From assembly GCF_902196125.1 (NCBI RefSeq), contig NZ_CABIKG010000009.1:22704-86703 (forward strand): 64,000 nt of DNA, written 5' to 3'. Source of the stretch: Helicobacter suis. Its GTDB lineage: Bacteria; Campylobacterota; Campylobacteria; Campylobacterales; Helicobacteraceae. The notes under the pieces are model-generated. The model searched no databases and had not been told where the DNA came from. It was given only the letters and a program-made list of their open reading frames with translations. Within the stretch, counting starts at the first letter, position 1; each line of letters opens with the position of its first letter. Positions 9,330 to 21,354 of the stretch are shown here, one piece after another. A program made the translations under genes and the position numbers.

Positions 9330-10109
9330 TTACTTAAAAGTAGTGCCTCCATCAACGACGATAGTTTGCCCAGTGAGCCATCCGCTTTGATTTGGATCGC
9401 AAAGAAAATACACAGCCCCAGCTAAATCCTCAGGATTACCCATGCGCTTTAGTGGCGATTGTTCTTCAACTTTAGCTTTAATTTCTGCATAATCAGGAAA
9501 GGCTTTTAGCGCGTCCGTATCAATTGGTCCCCCACTTACAGCATTAACACGGATTCCAAACTCCCCTAAATCCACCGCTGCGTATTTAACCATAGTTTCT
9601 ACCGCATTTTTAGAATTGCCATGCCCGGCGTAATTGGGCATGTACACTAAATTTCCTGTAGAACTTAAAGAGACAATCGCGCCCCCGCCTACAAGTTTCA
9701 TGCGCTTAGCTGCCTCTTGTGCGCCCACTACAAAGGCTAGCACGGTGGCGGTGTAAATATTGTTAAGACCTTTGGGTTTTAAGCGCATAAAGGGCGCAAA
9801 CCCCCCCACCACAGAGCGCCCATAAATAATGGCGTTAGAAACAAAGCAATCCACCCGCTCAAAGTCGCTATCAATTTGCTTAAAAAGCGCGACATATTGC
9901 TCGGGCTCTAAAATATCTAAGCGGTAGTATTTGGCCTTAATTGCATAAAGATTTTGGAGTTGCTCTGCGATCTTTTCTGCTTCTTGTTCGTTTTTATTGT
10001 AGGTGAAGGCCACATTGACACCATTTTGTGCAAAGCGATACAAAATAGCCTTGCCAATGCCTCGAGTCGCTCCGCTAATCACTAAAGTCTTGCCCTGCAT
10101 GCCTGTCAT
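9330..10109 (-). CDS. Short-chain dehydrogenase, FabL-like enoyl-ACP reductase candidate (HP1014-like)
   Basis: A 259-residue Rossmann-fold SDR. The cofactor motif is GATRGIGKA near residues 15-23, and the C-terminal GGT region (VVDGGTTF) is typical. The catalytic tyrosine and lysine are spaced Y-x6-K (YAGHGNSK near residue 165), the spacing of enoyl-ACP reductases such as FabL, rather than the Y-x3-K of FabG or steroid dehydrogenases. Databases often call H. pylori HP1014 a 7-alpha-hydroxysteroid dehydrogenase; the spacing seen here argues for an enoyl reductase or similar. Its ATG overlaps the end of dapA by 4 bases (translation runs M-T-G-M-Q-G-K). Confidence 0.8.
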   Translation of the reverse strand: MTGMQGKTLVISGATRGIGKAILYRFAQNGVNVAFTYNKNEQEAEKIAEQLQNLYAIKAKYYRLDILEPEQYVALFKQIDSDFERVDCFVSNAIIYGRSVVGGFAPFMRLKPKGLNNIYTATVLAFVVGAQEAAKRMKLVGGGAIVSLSSTGNLVYMPNYAGHGNSKNAVETMVKYAAVDLGEFGIRVNAVSGGPIDTDALKAFPDYAEIKAKVEEQSPLKRMGNPEDLAGAVYFLCDPNQSGWLTGQTIVVDGGTTFK

Positions 10110-10984
10110 TTTAATACCTTATACCTTTCTAAAGTGTTCTCTATTCTTTTAAAATTTTGCTCTGTAGGGGGCACTAGGGGAAGACGGTAGGTTAAATGCT
10201 TGATCAAACCTGCAAGATACATCGCGGTTTTAATCGGGATAGGGTTACTCTCACAAAAAAGAACCTGATTGAGGTTATAAAGCTCATTTTGTATGGCTCT
10301 TGCGGTACTAAAGTCTTGTTTAAGAGAGGCATTAATTTGGGTTGCGATTTTATCGGGTAGTAAATTACCTGTTACAGAAATCACGCCTGTACCCCCGCCA
10401 GCCATAACTAGATAATTTAATTTATCCTCCCCGCTATAAATGGCTAGGCCTTGTACTTCATGTTCAAAATCTACAAGCCGTTGCATGGCCCCTGAAGCCT
10501 CTTTAATGCCCGCGATATTTCTAACCTCTTTAAAAAGCCTAGTAGCCGTTTCTACTCCAATTTGTACCCCCGTGCGCGTGGGTACATCATATAAAATCAC
10601 CGGAATTTCTACAGAGTTAGCGATGGTTTTATAATGCTCAAAGAGACCTTGCTGGGTGGGGCGGTTATAATAAGGCGTTACGCATAAAATCCCATCGGCT
10701 CCAGCCTTTTGGGCAAACTTAGCTAAAAGTAGCGACTCACTAGTGGCATTACTCCCCACGCCAGCTAAAACCTTAGCCCCTAAAGGCTTGCACACATTAA
10801 TCGCAATTTCAATACAACGCATGTGTTCTTGATGCGTGAGTGTAGCTGATTCACCGGTAGTACCTACCGGCACGCAAGCATCCATTCCTAGCCGAATCTG
10901 GCGCTCAATTAAGTATGCATAGACTTCTTCATCTACTTCTAAATTGGGCTTAAAGGGTGTGATTAAAGCGCTAAGGGCGTGCAT
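10106..10984 (-). CDS. dapA: 4-hydroxy-tetrahydrodipicolinate synthase
   Basis: Condenses pyruvate with aspartate semialdehyde in lysine and diaminopimelate synthesis, feeding peptidoglycan. A 292-residue TIM-barrel protein. [10 protein letters not shown] carries the pyruvate-binding threonines, [10 protein letters not shown] the catalytic tyrosine, and AGIKEASG the Schiff-base lysine near residue 162. The ATG at 10984 ([11 protein letters not shown]) is chosen; longer versions run into the upstream protease gene and add an unconserved tail. The start lies 1 base from the protease stop codon, so coupling is likely. Confidence 0.95.
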   Translation of the reverse strand: MHALSALITPFKPNLEVDEEVYAYLIERQIRLGMDACVPVGTTGESATLTHQEHMRCIEIAINVCKPLGAKVLAGVGSNATSESLLLAKFAQKAGADGILCVTPYYNRPTQQGLFEHYKTIANSVEIPVILYDVPTRTGVQIGVETATRLFKEVRNIAGIKEASGAMQRLVDFEHEVQGLAIYSGEDKLNYLVMAGGGTGVISVTGNLLPDKIATQINASLKQDFSTARAIQNELYNLNQVLFCESNPIPIKTAMYLAGLIKHLTYRLPLVPPTEQNFKRIENTLERYKVLK

Positions 10985-10985
10985 T

Positions 10986-12326
10986 TTAAGGTTTGAGTGT
11001 AACGACGCTGTAGGCTTCATCGCTAAAATAGGTGTTAGCCACCCGCACAATGTCTTTAACCTCTAAAGCTTCAAATTCCTCTTGATAAGCTGCCATATCC
11101 TCAATTTTGCCCTGTGTGAGGTATTCAGCAAACATTTCGGCCACATCTGAGGAATCTTCTAACCCTGCGATAAAATCCACGCGGTTATTGATTTTGACTT
11201 TATCTAGTTGTTGCTGGGTGATACCCCCATGTTTGATCTTATCTAAAATGGCTAAAATTGCCTCGCGGATCTGATCGGCTTTAACATGCTGGTTAGCCCC
11301 TGCAACAAATAAAAACACGCTAGCATCTTTAAGTTCCATATTTTGCGCAAGAACCTGAGAAGCCAATCTTTTATGATCAATGATCTCTTTTTTAAGTAGG
11401 CTACTGCCCCCTTCGGCTAGTAATTTGGCTAAGGCATTCAGCGCCACTTGATCTTTATGCGCAAAGGGAGGGACTTTAAACCCAATGGCAAGCCATTCTA
11501 AGGATAAATCTTTTTTATGAATCACCGTTTCGCGCAAACCATTTTGCACCGGCTCTTGCATATACACCTCTGGCATGGGGTTGTTATCCTTATTAGCAAT
11601 CTTAGAAAAATGCTTTTCTGCCTCTTTAAAGACATTTTTAGGGTCTAAATCGCCTACTACAAGCAAAATGGCGTTTTTAGGCTGGTAGTATAAAGAGTGG
11701 AAACGGCGGATATCCTCTATTGTCCAGTTTTGGATATCTTGCATAAAACCAATGGGTGTCCAGTGGTAGGGGTGGTAGACAAAGGCGGTGTTAAAAAAGC
11801 GAAAGTACAGATAACCCATAGGCGAATTATCTGTACGCCACAAACGCTCTTCAGCCACAACTTGGCGCTCGGGCAAAAATTCCTCCTCTTTGAGTTGTAA
11901 AGAACCCATCATTTCAGAAAAAAGCTCAAGGGATTTATCTAAATTGGCATTGCTAGCTTTGATGTAGTAGCGGGTGTAATCAAAACTAGTAGAGGCATTG
12001 CTCACCCCCCCAAAACCCTTAACAATGGCATCAAAATCACCCTCTTTTAAATGTTTGGTGCTTTTAAAGTTCATGTGCTCAAGCATGTGTGCAATCCCGC
12101 TTTTGCCCATTCTCTCATTGCGCGATCCCACTTTATAAAGTACATCTACTTCTATCACCCCGCTTTTATTAGCCAGAGGCACTGCCACCACCTGCAAACC
12201 ATTTTCTAAAGTCGTGGTGTAGTATTTAGGCAAATACGCGCGTATACCTTGATCTATTGTTGCTCCCATGCTCACTCCTACCCATAAAATCAAAATAAAA
12301 AAGCTATAAAAAATCCGTACCATCAT
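10986..12326 (-). CDS. Secreted M16 family zinc protease (HP1012-like)
   Basis: A 446-residue insulinase-family (M16) protease. A signal peptide comes first (residues 1-22, [14 protein letters not shown]). The inverted zinc motif HxxEH is HMLEH at residues 80-84, with the third ligand glutamate expected about 70 residues on (PERQVVAEE region). The second, inactive-type M16 domain follows. It is probably periplasmic. It was called PqqE in H. pylori, but nothing here suggests pyrroloquinoline quinone synthesis. The gene overlaps pyrD by 4 bases and is followed at once by dapA. Confidence 0.9.
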   Translation of the reverse strand: MMVRIFYSFFILILWVGVSMGATIDQGIRAYLPKYYTTTLENGLQVVAVPLANKSGVIEVDVLYKVGSRNERMGKSGIAHMLEHMNFKSTKHLKEGDFDAIVKGFGGVSNASTSFDYTRYYIKASNANLDKSLELFSEMMGSLQLKEEEFLPERQVVAEERLWRTDNSPMGYLYFRFFNTAFVYHPYHWTPIGFMQDIQNWTIEDIRRFHSLYYQPKNAILLVVGDLDPKNVFKEAEKHFSKIANKDNNPMPEVYMQEPVQNGLRETVIHKKDLSLEWLAIGFKVPPFAHKDQVALNALAKLLAEGGSSLLKKEIIDHKRLASQVLAQNMELKDASVFLFVAGANQHVKADQIREAILAILDKIKHGGITQQQLDKVKINNRVDFIAGLEDSSDVAEMFAEYLTQGKIEDMAAYQEEFEALEVKDIVRVANTYFSDEAYSVVTLKP

Positions 12327-13345
12327 AACTTAATCCCAACTGCTTCATGGACTGATTTTAACCCGTCTTGTTGGAGTAATTCTACTATATCTTGATTGAT
12401 TTGTCTACAAATAAAAGGGCCTTGGTAAATAAAAGCGCTAAAAATCTGTACAAAACTAGCCCCCATTTTTATGCGTGCATAAGCCTGTGTCGCATCACTA
12501 ATGCCACCCACTGCTACCAAAATAGCTTTTTTAAAAAATACCCGCGCGATTTGCTCAAATACAGCCGTTGCTTTATTTTCTAAAGCCTTGCCACTAATCC
12601 CGCCTGTTGGTTGTGCATGGGGCAATATTGAGTAATCTGTGGTGGTATTAGTTGCAATAATGCCACTAGCGCCATGATGAATAGCTGTATCACAGATTAA
12701 AAGAAGCGTATCTATAGGTGTGTCTGGGGATATTTTAAGAAATAAAGGCTTATGCGTTCTAGCCCTAGCCATAGTAAAGAGTTCGCCTACAAAGCTTTCA
12801 TTTTGTAAATCTCTTAAATTGGGGGTATTGGGTGAGGAAAGATTAAACACATAATAATCCCCCACCCCTAAACTTGTCTGTAAGGCATTTTCATAATCCT
12901 TTAATGCATGATTTAAAGGCGTGTTTTTATTCTTGCCTAAGTTAATCCCAATTAGGCTAGAGAGTACAGGGAGATTTTCTAGGCGTGATACAGCTTTTTT
13001 AATGCCTTGATTATTAAACCCCATTGCATTTTGTAAACTCTGCTCTTTAACAAAGCGCCATATACGCGGCTTTGGGTTACCAGATTGGGGTTTTGGGGTA
13101 AGTGTGCCCACCTCAAGAACTCCAAATCCTAAATAATCAAGCCCGGCTAACATTGTGGCATCTTTATCAAAACCAGCGGCTAGCCCGATAGGATTTTTTA
13201 AAGATAGCCCTAAAATCTGTTGTTCTAACATGGGGTGTGTGGTTGGAGAAATTTTAGGTAAAGCCCCTAGTATTTTAAGTGCCTGTTTTGCTAGGCTGTG
13301 GGCTTTTTCAGGTTCTAAACAAAATAGTAGCTTATGAAAATTCAT
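12323..13345 (-). CDS. pyrD: Dihydroorotate dehydrogenase (class 2, quinone-linked)
   Basis: Oxidises dihydroorotate to orotate in pyrimidine synthesis, passing electrons to quinone. The 340-residue length and N-terminal helical extension (FHKLLFCLEPEKAHSLAKQAL) mark the membrane-associated class 2 enzyme. NPIGLAAGFDKDA is the FMN and substrate loop. The class 2 catalytic serine lies in NLSSPNTPNL near residue 172, and the GGISG and GASFVQ segments bind phosphate. It overlaps ppk and the protease gene by 4 bases each. Confidence 0.95.
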   Translation of the reverse strand: MNFHKLLFCLEPEKAHSLAKQALKILGALPKISPTTHPMLEQQILGLSLKNPIGLAAGFDKDATMLAGLDYLGFGVLEVGTLTPKPQSGNPKPRIWRFVKEQSLQNAMGFNNQGIKKAVSRLENLPVLSSLIGINLGKNKNTPLNHALKDYENALQTSLGVGDYYVFNLSSPNTPNLRDLQNESFVGELFTMARARTHKPLFLKISPDTPIDTLLLICDTAIHHGASGIIATNTTTDYSILPHAQPTGGISGKALENKATAVFEQIARVFFKKAILVAVGGISDATQAYARIKMGASFVQIFSAFIYQGPFICRQINQDIVELLQQDGLKSVHEAVGIKL

Positions 13346-15351
13346 AGCACACTCACCTCTTGCTCGTAAAAAATCTGTGCGTTTAAAAAATCCCCTGTAG
13401 GTACAACTTTTACATACTCTCCACTGGGCTCAAGTGCATAACTTTGGGCATTGTCTTTAAGCTGTACATGCAAAATACGCAATAATTTTTGTTGGATTAT
13501 CTTAGAAGTAGAGGGCACTAACAATTCCACCCGCTTTTCTAAATTGCGCGGCATCATATCCGCACTAGAAAAATATATTTTAGCTTTGTCATGGGCAAAG
13601 TAATAAATACGCGCGTGTTCTAAATATTTACCCACAATGGAAAACACGCGGATATTTTCGCTTAATCCTTGAATCTGTGGGCGTAAACAGCAAATCCCAC
13701 GAATGAGTAAATCAATTTTAACCCCCACACATGAGGCTTGGTATAAGTGTTTGATCACATCTGAATCTACAAGCGCATTAGCCTTAAAAATAATCCGCCC
13801 TCTGTGTTTAGCGCGCATCTCTTCTTGGATTAAAGCTAAAATTTTTGTTTTAATCTGTTTAGGCGCCATAGATAGGGTTTTAAGTTTGATCTTTGCTGCC
13901 ATTGCTGTACTTAAAGAGTGGAAAAGCTTTAAAATATCGCTAGCAATTTGTGGGTTAGAGGTGAGTAAACTTAAATCTGTATAGATTTTAGCCGAAAGTA
14001 TGTTGTAATTACCCGTGCTTACATGTACATATTCTTTAATGCTTTCTCCGACTTTGCGTACCACTAGAGCCAACTTAGCATGCACCTTTAAATGGGGCAC
14101 ACCATAAATCACATGCGCGCCGGCATTTTCTAAGGCTTTAGCCCAGTGTAAATTATTTTCCTCATCAAAACGGGCTTTAAGCTCTACTAGTACGCTAACT
14201 TGTTTATAAGGGGCGGCCTCTGTTAGGGCTTTAATAATAGGCGATTCTCTACCCACGCGGTATAAAGTCATGCGAATAGAGATCACATCTTTATCTTCTG
14301 CAGCGCTTTGAATGAAGCGCACAATTGGATCAAAGCTTTCATAAGGGTGGAATAACAACACATCTTGTTTATCTAATAAGTCAAAAAGCGCCCCATTCTT
14401 TGAAAAATCAATATCATTAAGAGGGGCTACAGTCTTTGGTACAAAGGTAGGGAATTTAAGATGGGCGTAGTTTTTTAAATTCACCAGTTCCCATAATCTA
14501 CCTAAGTCTAGTAAAATGTGGCTGGTATATAGATCAACATCTGGTATTTGTTGCTTTATTAAAGAGAGCAAATCTGCACAATTCCCCCCCACTTCTAAAC
14601 GCACCACATCTCCTCTATCACGGGTACGCAACCCTTCGCTAATGCGATTGACTAAATCATGCCCTTCATCTTCAATAATTTCCATATCCGCATTACAAGT
14701 TATTCTAAAAATAATACTTTCTAGTACGCGGTGGTGTTCAAATAATAAAGGAATAAATTTTTGCACCACTTCCTCTATGGCGACAAAAACCCCTTTTTCT
14801 ACTTCAATAAAGCGTTTTAAAAGAGTGGGAATCTTCACCGCCGCATAAACCTTTTGTGCCCCCTGTAAACTTAAAAGAATCCCAAAACTTAGATTGCGCA
14901 CAAAGGGAAAGGGGCGCGCTGGGTCTAAAAGAGTGGGGATAACTACGGGGTAAATATACTTGTAAAAATATTCCTGTAATTTGGGTAAACAAGATTTTGG
15001 TAGATCTTCTATACTGGCTATAGATAAATCTTTTTGGGCTAATTGTTCTTTTAAAGATAAAAATTGTTCTTGGACAATTTTTTGTTCTGCTAATACATAA
15101 AGGCGGATAGACTCTAATTGCTGTTTATGACTCATTCCATCAACACTATTTTGTGAGGCGTTATTATCAACTAAATGTTTAAGCCCGGCTACTCTGATCA
15201 TGTAAAATTCATCTAAATTAGTACCATAAATAGCCAAAAACTTAAGCCGCTCTAAGGGGGGTAAAGTGGTATTACAAGCCTGATCTAAAACGCGGGTGTT
15301 AAACCGTAACCACGAAAGTTCTCGGTTAAAGTATAAATCCTTTGCCTCCAT
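13342..15351 (-). CDS. ppk: Polyphosphate kinase
   Basis: Makes long-chain polyphosphate from ATP. The 669 residues match the usual length. The N-terminal domain opens LYFNRELSWLRFN. The catalytic core has HPYESFDPIVRFI, the autophosphorylated histidine in PHLKVHAKL near residue 427, and VHVSTGNYN. It heads an eight-gene minus-strand operon reaching rseP. A -10-like TATGAT lies about 30 bases upstream (15381-15386 on the minus strand). Confidence 0.96.
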   Translation of the reverse strand: MEAKDLYFNRELSWLRFNTRVLDQACNTTLPPLERLKFLAIYGTNLDEFYMIRVAGLKHLVDNNASQNSVDGMSHKQQLESIRLYVLAEQKIVQEQFLSLKEQLAQKDLSIASIEDLPKSCLPKLQEYFYKYIYPVVIPTLLDPARPFPFVRNLSFGILLSLQGAQKVYAAVKIPTLLKRFIEVEKGVFVAIEEVVQKFIPLLFEHHRVLESIIFRITCNADMEIIEDEGHDLVNRISEGLRTRDRGDVVRLEVGGNCADLLSLIKQQIPDVDLYTSHILLDLGRLWELVNLKNYAHLKFPTFVPKTVAPLNDIDFSKNGALFDLLDKQDVLLFHPYESFDPIVRFIQSAAEDKDVISIRMTLYRVGRESPIIKALTEAAPYKQVSVLVELKARFDEENNLHWAKALENAGAHVIYGVPHLKVHAKLALVVRKVGESIKEYVHVSTGNYNILSAKIYTDLSLLTSNPQIASDILKLFHSLSTAMAAKIKLKTLSMAPKQIKTKILALIQEEMRAKHRGRIIFKANALVDSDVIKHLYQASCVGVKIDLLIRGICCLRPQIQGLSENIRVFSIVGKYLEHARIYYFAHDKAKIYFSSADMMPRNLEKRVELLVPSTSKIIQQKLLRILHVQLKDNAQSYALEPSGEYVKVVPTGDFLNAQIFYEQEVSVL

Positions 15352-15380
15352 CTACTCTCTTGTGCGTTTCTAATAGATAT

Positions 15381-15386
15381 ATCATA
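15381..15386 (-). promoter_or_regulatory. Possible -10 box for the ppk operon
   Basis: On the minus strand TATGAT sits 30 bases before the ppk start, in an AT-rich 79-base gap between ppk and the upstream gene. Helicobacter housekeeping promoters rely on an extended -10 with little -35, so the match is plausible but not unique. Confidence 0.4.
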
Positions 15387-15430
15387 AGTTTGATAAGTTA
15401 ATCAACCTGATTTATTGTGATTTTTAACAA

Positions 15431-16042
15431 TCATTCCTCATCATCGCTTTTAGGTTTGGGCGGAGGCGGAGGCGGGGGCGGGGCTTTAAAGGGCGGGCCT
15501 TTTTGTAACATCTCAGTTAAATTCGCCGCCTTTTGGGGGTCCATCTTAGCTAAAATCTTACCCATATCCTTAGCCTCAAGCTTGGATAAAATGCTAGCAG
15601 CCTCATTAATAGGCAAATCTTGTAAAATGGGCGCGGCTTTAGAATCTTTCATTTTGGCATAAGTGCTAGCTATCTTGCTATTGCTAGCTTCTTTAATCTC
15701 TTTAAGCAGTTTTTCATTATCAGCCATCATTTTTTTAAGCTTTTTTTCTCTATCATCTTGTAAGCGTTTAAAGTTAGCTTCTTTGGCTTCAAATTCCTTC
15801 ATTTTAGCCTCTAAAGCCTGCTCTCTTTCACTCACCTTAGCCTTGCGCTGATTAAGTAGACTCTGGGTTTGTTCTTGCAGAGTTTGTAAGGCTAAAGCCC
15901 TCTCTTGGAGCATTTGTAATTGGTTTTTAATTTCGGCTTTTCTGGATTCAAAAATGGCGTTGCATTGCAAAAACTCTTTAGATGAAGGCGTTTGGGCTTT
16001 TGCAAAAATAAAGACTAGGGCTAATAAAAAAAGCCTAATCAT
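15431..16042 (-). CDS. Secreted MotE-like protein with C-terminal polyproline tract (HP0257-like position)
   Basis: A 203-residue exported protein. A signal peptide (MIRLFLLALVFIFAKAQ) is followed by a long coiled coil (about 30-125). Next comes a MgtE-N/MotE-like domain (ASILSKLEAKDMGKILAKM near 150-180), then eight consecutive prolines and an acidic end (KSDDEE). Proteins of this type act as periplasmic chaperones for flagellar motor parts in alphaproteobacteria. Lying next to a FliJ-like gene supports a motility role, which is inference. The ATG at 16042 is chosen because it starts the signal peptide; the gene overlaps the FliJ-like gene by 8 bases. The proline codons lie in a GGC/GGA repeat. 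Confidence 0.8.
   Translation of the reverse strand: MIRLFLLALVFIFAKAQTPSSKEFLQCNAIFESRKAEIKNQLQMLQERALALQTLQEQTQSLLNQRKAKVSEREQALEAKMKEFEAKEANFKRLQDDREKKLKKMMADNEKLLKEIKEASNSKIASTYAKMKDSKAAPILQDLPINEAASILSKLEAKDMGKILAKMDPQKAANLTEMLQKGPPFKAPPPPPPPPKPKSDDEE
15455..15485 (+). repeat. GGCGGA-type short repeat encoding polyproline
   Basis: The plus strand reads GGGCGGAGGCGGAGGCGGGG and continues GC-rich. On the minus strand it encodes eight prolines near the end of the MotE-like protein. Length changes in steps of 3 or 6 would keep the frame and change the number of prolines. Confidence 0.75.
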
Positions 16043-16469
16043 GATTCTCTCTTTGTTGTTGGTAAAACACCTCTGCCCCAATAGAATCCATTTGCTGATC
16101 TTCTAGCTTTTTAAGTCTTTTAATTTTTTTCTGTTCTTCTACAGTTTGTAGATATTTGAATTTTTCATACTCAATAGAGGCGTTTTTATATAATTCCTTT
16201 AAATGTCTGCCCATTTCTTTAAGCTGGCTAATTTCCTCCCCTATGTGTTCTATTTGATACAAGTAATTTTTCTTCAAAGCATTTAGTTGGATAAAGGCAT
16301 TAAACCCTCCCTCTGTAGGCACACTTAAGCCGTATAATTCTACTAGTAAGGCATGTTGTTGCTCTTGCTTGCTAGCAATTTGGCTTTTATTGTGGGCTAT
16401 ATCGCTTTCATAGCGCTGCATGGCTTGCTTTTTAATTCTGACTAATTTTTTAAAAGCCTCAAGATCCAT
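16035..16469 (-). CDS. FliJ-like flagellar protein (HP0256-like)
   Basis: A 144-residue, strongly helical, charged coiled-coil protein, by size and position the homologue of H. pylori HP0256, described as a FliJ-like protein affecting motility. FliJ proteins help deliver chaperones to the flagellar type III export ATPase. The sequence alone shows only coiled coil, so the family call rests on the neighbours purA and the MotE-like gene. It follows purA by 1 base. Confidence 0.7.
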   Translation of the reverse strand: MDLEAFKKLVRIKKQAMQRYESDIAHNKSQIASKQEQQHALLVELYGLSVPTEGGFNAFIQLNALKKNYLYQIEHIGEEISQLKEMGRHLKELYKNASIEYEKFKYLQTVEEQKKIKRLKKLEDQQMDSIGAEVFYQQQRENHD

Positions 16470-16470
16470 G

Positions 16471-18635
<2,165 letters not shown>

Positions 18636-18643
18636 GCTTCTCC

Positions 18644-19138
18644 TTACAGTGGCTGGAAATACTGGGTTGCATTTGTTTTTAGATTTGTATAAATGGCCTC
18701 AAAATCCACGCCATAAACCCGCGTTTGCGCGATGGTTGTGATAAAATTAGTGTCCCTATTAAACCGGGGGATAACATGCCCATGCAAATGGGGGGCAATC
18801 CCAGCCCCTGCTGCTTCTTTGATATTAAAGCCTACATTAATGCCACTAGCCCCAAAGGCATATAAAAGCTTAACGCCCTCATAGATTCGTTGTTGTAAAC
18901 ACTGCCAATGATTTAGACTTAAGCATTCAGGGCTGTCTACATGTTGGTGTGGGATAACCATGAAATGCCCGGGGTTATAAGGGTAGCGATTCATGACCAC
19001 AAAACAAATAGAATCACGGAATAAAACATGGTTTTGTGTGTCTAGGTGGGGATTTTGGCTAATGCCACAAAAAACACAACCCCCTGATTTTTCCCCCGTT
19101 AAATAGGCGCTTCTCCAAGGCGCATAAAGTCTTTCCAT
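18644..19138 (-). CDS. HIT family nucleotide-binding protein
   Basis: A 164-residue histidine-triad protein. The triad H-x-H-x-H is at residues 117, 119 and 121 (PHLHGHVIPR). A CxxC pair near the start (GGCVFCGI) probably binds zinc, as in related bacterial HIT proteins. Such proteins hydrolyse nucleotide polyphosphates or adenylylated compounds; the exact substrate is unknown. It lies between murF and prs, in the order I recall for H. pylori HP0740-HP0742. Confidence 0.88.
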   Translation of the reverse strand: MERLYAPWRSAYLTGEKSGGCVFCGISQNPHLDTQNHVLFRDSICFVVMNRYPYNPGHFMVIPHQHVDSPECLSLNHWQCLQQRIYEGVKLLYAFGASGINVGFNIKEAAGAGIAPHLHGHVIPRFNRDTNFITTIAQTRVYGVDFEAIYTNLKTNATQYFQPL

Positions 19139-19146
19139 GGACTCTC

Positions 19147-20622
19147 CTAGATGTAATTGGGTGCGTCATTAGCAAACAAGATAAGGTCTTTAGCAAGTGC
19201 GATGGTTTGTAAAATTTGCTCTAATTGCCCCTTGTCTTTGAGAAACACCCTTTGAGGCCTTTGTAGATTCTGTGCAAATACACTTACATTTAATTCACCG
19301 GTGATAATGGCAATGTCAAATACGCTATCAATGGCTTTAGCTAGCGTAGTATTAGATTCTATATCACTCTCTACTAGCCCGGGTGTAACAATGATTCGAC
19401 GCCCCATATACAAGCTAGCTAGCCTAACACTTTCTAACATGCCCTTTAAATTGCCATTAAACCCATCATCTATGATAAATTTATCATTAATGCGCAGGGG
19501 GTGGAGGCGGTGGGGGACGGGGTTAAGTTTGGCCACTAATCTTTGTAATTGCGGGATAGAAATATCAAAATAATGCCCCATTAAAACCGCTAAAGCGATG
19601 TTATCCACATTGAAAGCACCTAAAATTTTAGTTTCAAAGGCCACCCATTGGTTATCTAAAAACAACTCAAAAGAAGTCCCCTCTAAGGTGGCATTAGCAT
19701 GGCGGATTTGTCCGGGATAGAGCTTGATCTTATCTGTAATCTCTGTATAAAAGGGCTCTAGGGGGTTTTTATCATAACAAAAGGCTTGGATTAAGCGAGG
19801 AGATTGGAGTAACTCCGCCTTCGTTTCATAGATACTATCTATATCTTTAAAATACTCAATGTGCTGGTTGCCAATTTCAGTAATGATAGCATAGTGGTGT
19901 TCTAAGAGTGAGCCAATGGCTTTAATATCACCCTTTTGTCTAGCCCCCGCCTCAGCAATATAAAGGGTACTTGTTTCATCTAGGTTTTGGTTAATATCTT
20001 GGCTTAGGCCTAATAAGGTATTAACACTATTAAGAGAAGAATAAATTGTGAATTTGCCTTGCAAGATTTGATAAAGATAATTCTTAACACTTGTCTTCCC
20101 AAAGCTACCGGTAATGGCAATGATTTGTAAATTTTTCATGCGCTTTAGTTTCTCTTTAGCTAGGCTTACATACCCGGAGGCAATTAAAGCTTCATAGGCC
20201 TTACAAGCAATGTGGACAAGAATTACAAGTAAGAGATAGAGTAAAGAACACACCTTGCCATAGACATGTACTAAAATCGCATCGGTGAGTAAAAATAAAA
20301 GTAAAAAGGTGAAGAAGCGTACCACCCGTGGGGTAAAAACAAGCCGTTTATCTAAGTGTACATTCCAAGAGAGAAGAGAAGGGATTTGTATAAAGCCTAC
20401 GAATAATATGAAAGCCAAATCCCAATGCATGATCTGTGTGGTGATAAAAACAGCGGTGGGCAAGATAGCATGGTAAAAATGCCAACGCCGTTTGTGATGC
20501 TTGGTGATCACCCGCATATAGCTATAATGATACCACTGCAAAAGCGTGATTAGATAATAATTTAGACCTAGTACAAATGCCCATATCGCGATCCACTCTA
20601 GTGTATCCATGATCATTTTCAA
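19147..20622 (-). CDS. murF: UDP-N-acetylmuramoyl-tripeptide--D-alanyl-D-alanine ligase
   Basis: Adds the D-Ala-D-Ala dipeptide to the peptidoglycan precursor. A Mur ligase core starts near residue 165 with the ATP loop AITGSFGKTS, followed by NTLLGLSQDIN. It is preceded by an unusual N-terminal region of about 150 residues with four or so membrane helices, which I recall also in H. pylori MurF. The start is uncertain: TTG at 20622 is best spaced from agagg, with ATGs at 20616 and 20610 as alternatives. The substrate comes from Ddl, encoded two genes upstream. Confidence 0.92.
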   Translation of the reverse strand: MKMIMDTLEWIAIWAFVLGLNYYLITLLQWYHYSYMRVITKHHKRRWHFYHAILPTAVFITTQIMHWDLAFILFVGFIQIPSLLSWNVHLDKRLVFTPRVVRFFTFLLLFLLTDAILVHVYGKVCSLLYLLLVILVHIACKAYEALIASGYVSLAKEKLKRMKNLQIIAITGSFGKTSVKNYLYQILQGKFTIYSSLNSVNTLLGLSQDINQNLDETSTLYIAEAGARQKGDIKAIGSLLEHHYAIITEIGNQHIEYFKDIDSIYETKAELLQSPRLIQAFCYDKNPLEPFYTEITDKIKLYPGQIRHANATLEGTSFELFLDNQWVAFETKILGAFNVDNIALAVLMGHYFDISIPQLQRLVAKLNPVPHRLHPLRINDKFIIDDGFNGNLKGMLESVRLASLYMGRRIIVTPGLVESDIESNTTLAKAIDSVFDIAIITGELNVSVFAQNLQRPQRVFLKDKGQLEQILQTIALAKDLILFANDAPNYI

Positions 20623-20625
20623 GAT

Positions 20626-21354
20626 TTAACCCTCTTGGAAGTATTCTAAACAGCGCCTCTCCACTTCCAACCCCTGCTTTAAAAAGAAATAATGATCGCC
20701 CTTTAAAACAAAAAAACAATTCTTGGGCACTAAAGAAGCAACTCTTTGCCCTGCTTCTAAGGGGGTGGTGGTGTCCTCTTGCCCCCATAAAATTAAAGTT
20801 GGCTTTTTACAGGCTTTAAAATGTTCTTCAAAATCCTCTTGTACCGTGTATTTGAAAGTTTCATACATGGCTTGATTCAGATGATGCGCATCTTTACTGG
20901 TTAGTAAGCCTAGCGCTTTTTTTAACCCCAAAGTTTTTAAGCCCTTAGCCAATCTAATTTTAAGACGGGTGATAAAAGGTTTGGGGATTAAAATTCCTGC
21001 TGTACTTAAAAGCACTAAATTAGTACTCCGGCACAATAACGCCACTTTACCCCCAAAGCTATGCCCAATGGCCATGTCAATTTCTACCTGCAAGGAAGCA
21101 AAAAACGCATCTACGATTTTAGCATAATCTCTAGGGGTAAGGAAAACATGGTTAGGGCTTTTACCAAATCCGGGCAAATCTAAATAAAAGTGGTTGTAAT
21201 GGCTAAAAAAGGCTTTAAAAGCCATCTGCATTAACTCTTTAGAACTCCCCCAACCATGCAAAAACACCAAATTCTTAGATACATAGCGGTTATAAAAATT
21301 ATAAGCGATTTCAAAAGTGTATCCCTGATACAACACACGACGCTTAGCCATCAC
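20626..21354 (-). CDS. Alpha/beta hydrolase
   Basis: A 242-residue alpha/beta hydrolase. The oxyanion motif is FLHGWGSS near residue 32, the nucleophile serine is in GHSFGGK (residue 99), the acid is in WGQEDTTTP, and the histidine is in KGDHYFF. The catalytic triad therefore looks intact. The substrate is unknown; names such as hydroxyoxohepta-dienoate hydrolase given to H. pylori HP0739 are not supported by anything visible. It sits between ddl and murF with 4-base overlaps or gaps, so it is co-transcribed with cell-wall genes. Confidence 0.85.
   Translation of the reverse strand: MMAKRRVLYQGYTFEIAYNFYNRYVSKNLVFLHGWGSSKELMQMAFKAFFSHYNHFYLDLPGFGKSPNHVFLTPRDYAKIVDAFFASLQVEIDMAIGHSFGGKVALLCRSTNLVLLSTAGILIPKPFITRLKIRLAKGLKTLGLKKALGLLTSKDAHHLNQAMYETFKYTVQEDFEEHFKACKKPTLILWGQEDTTTPLEAGQRVASLVPKNCFFVLKGDHYFFLKQGLEVERRCLEYFQEG

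Noticed and set aside
15417..15662. Plus-strand frame with a Gly8 stretch (LGLGGGGGGGGAL)
   Set aside because: It is the reverse reading of the polyproline repeat of the MotE-like gene, which has a signal peptide and a proper context.
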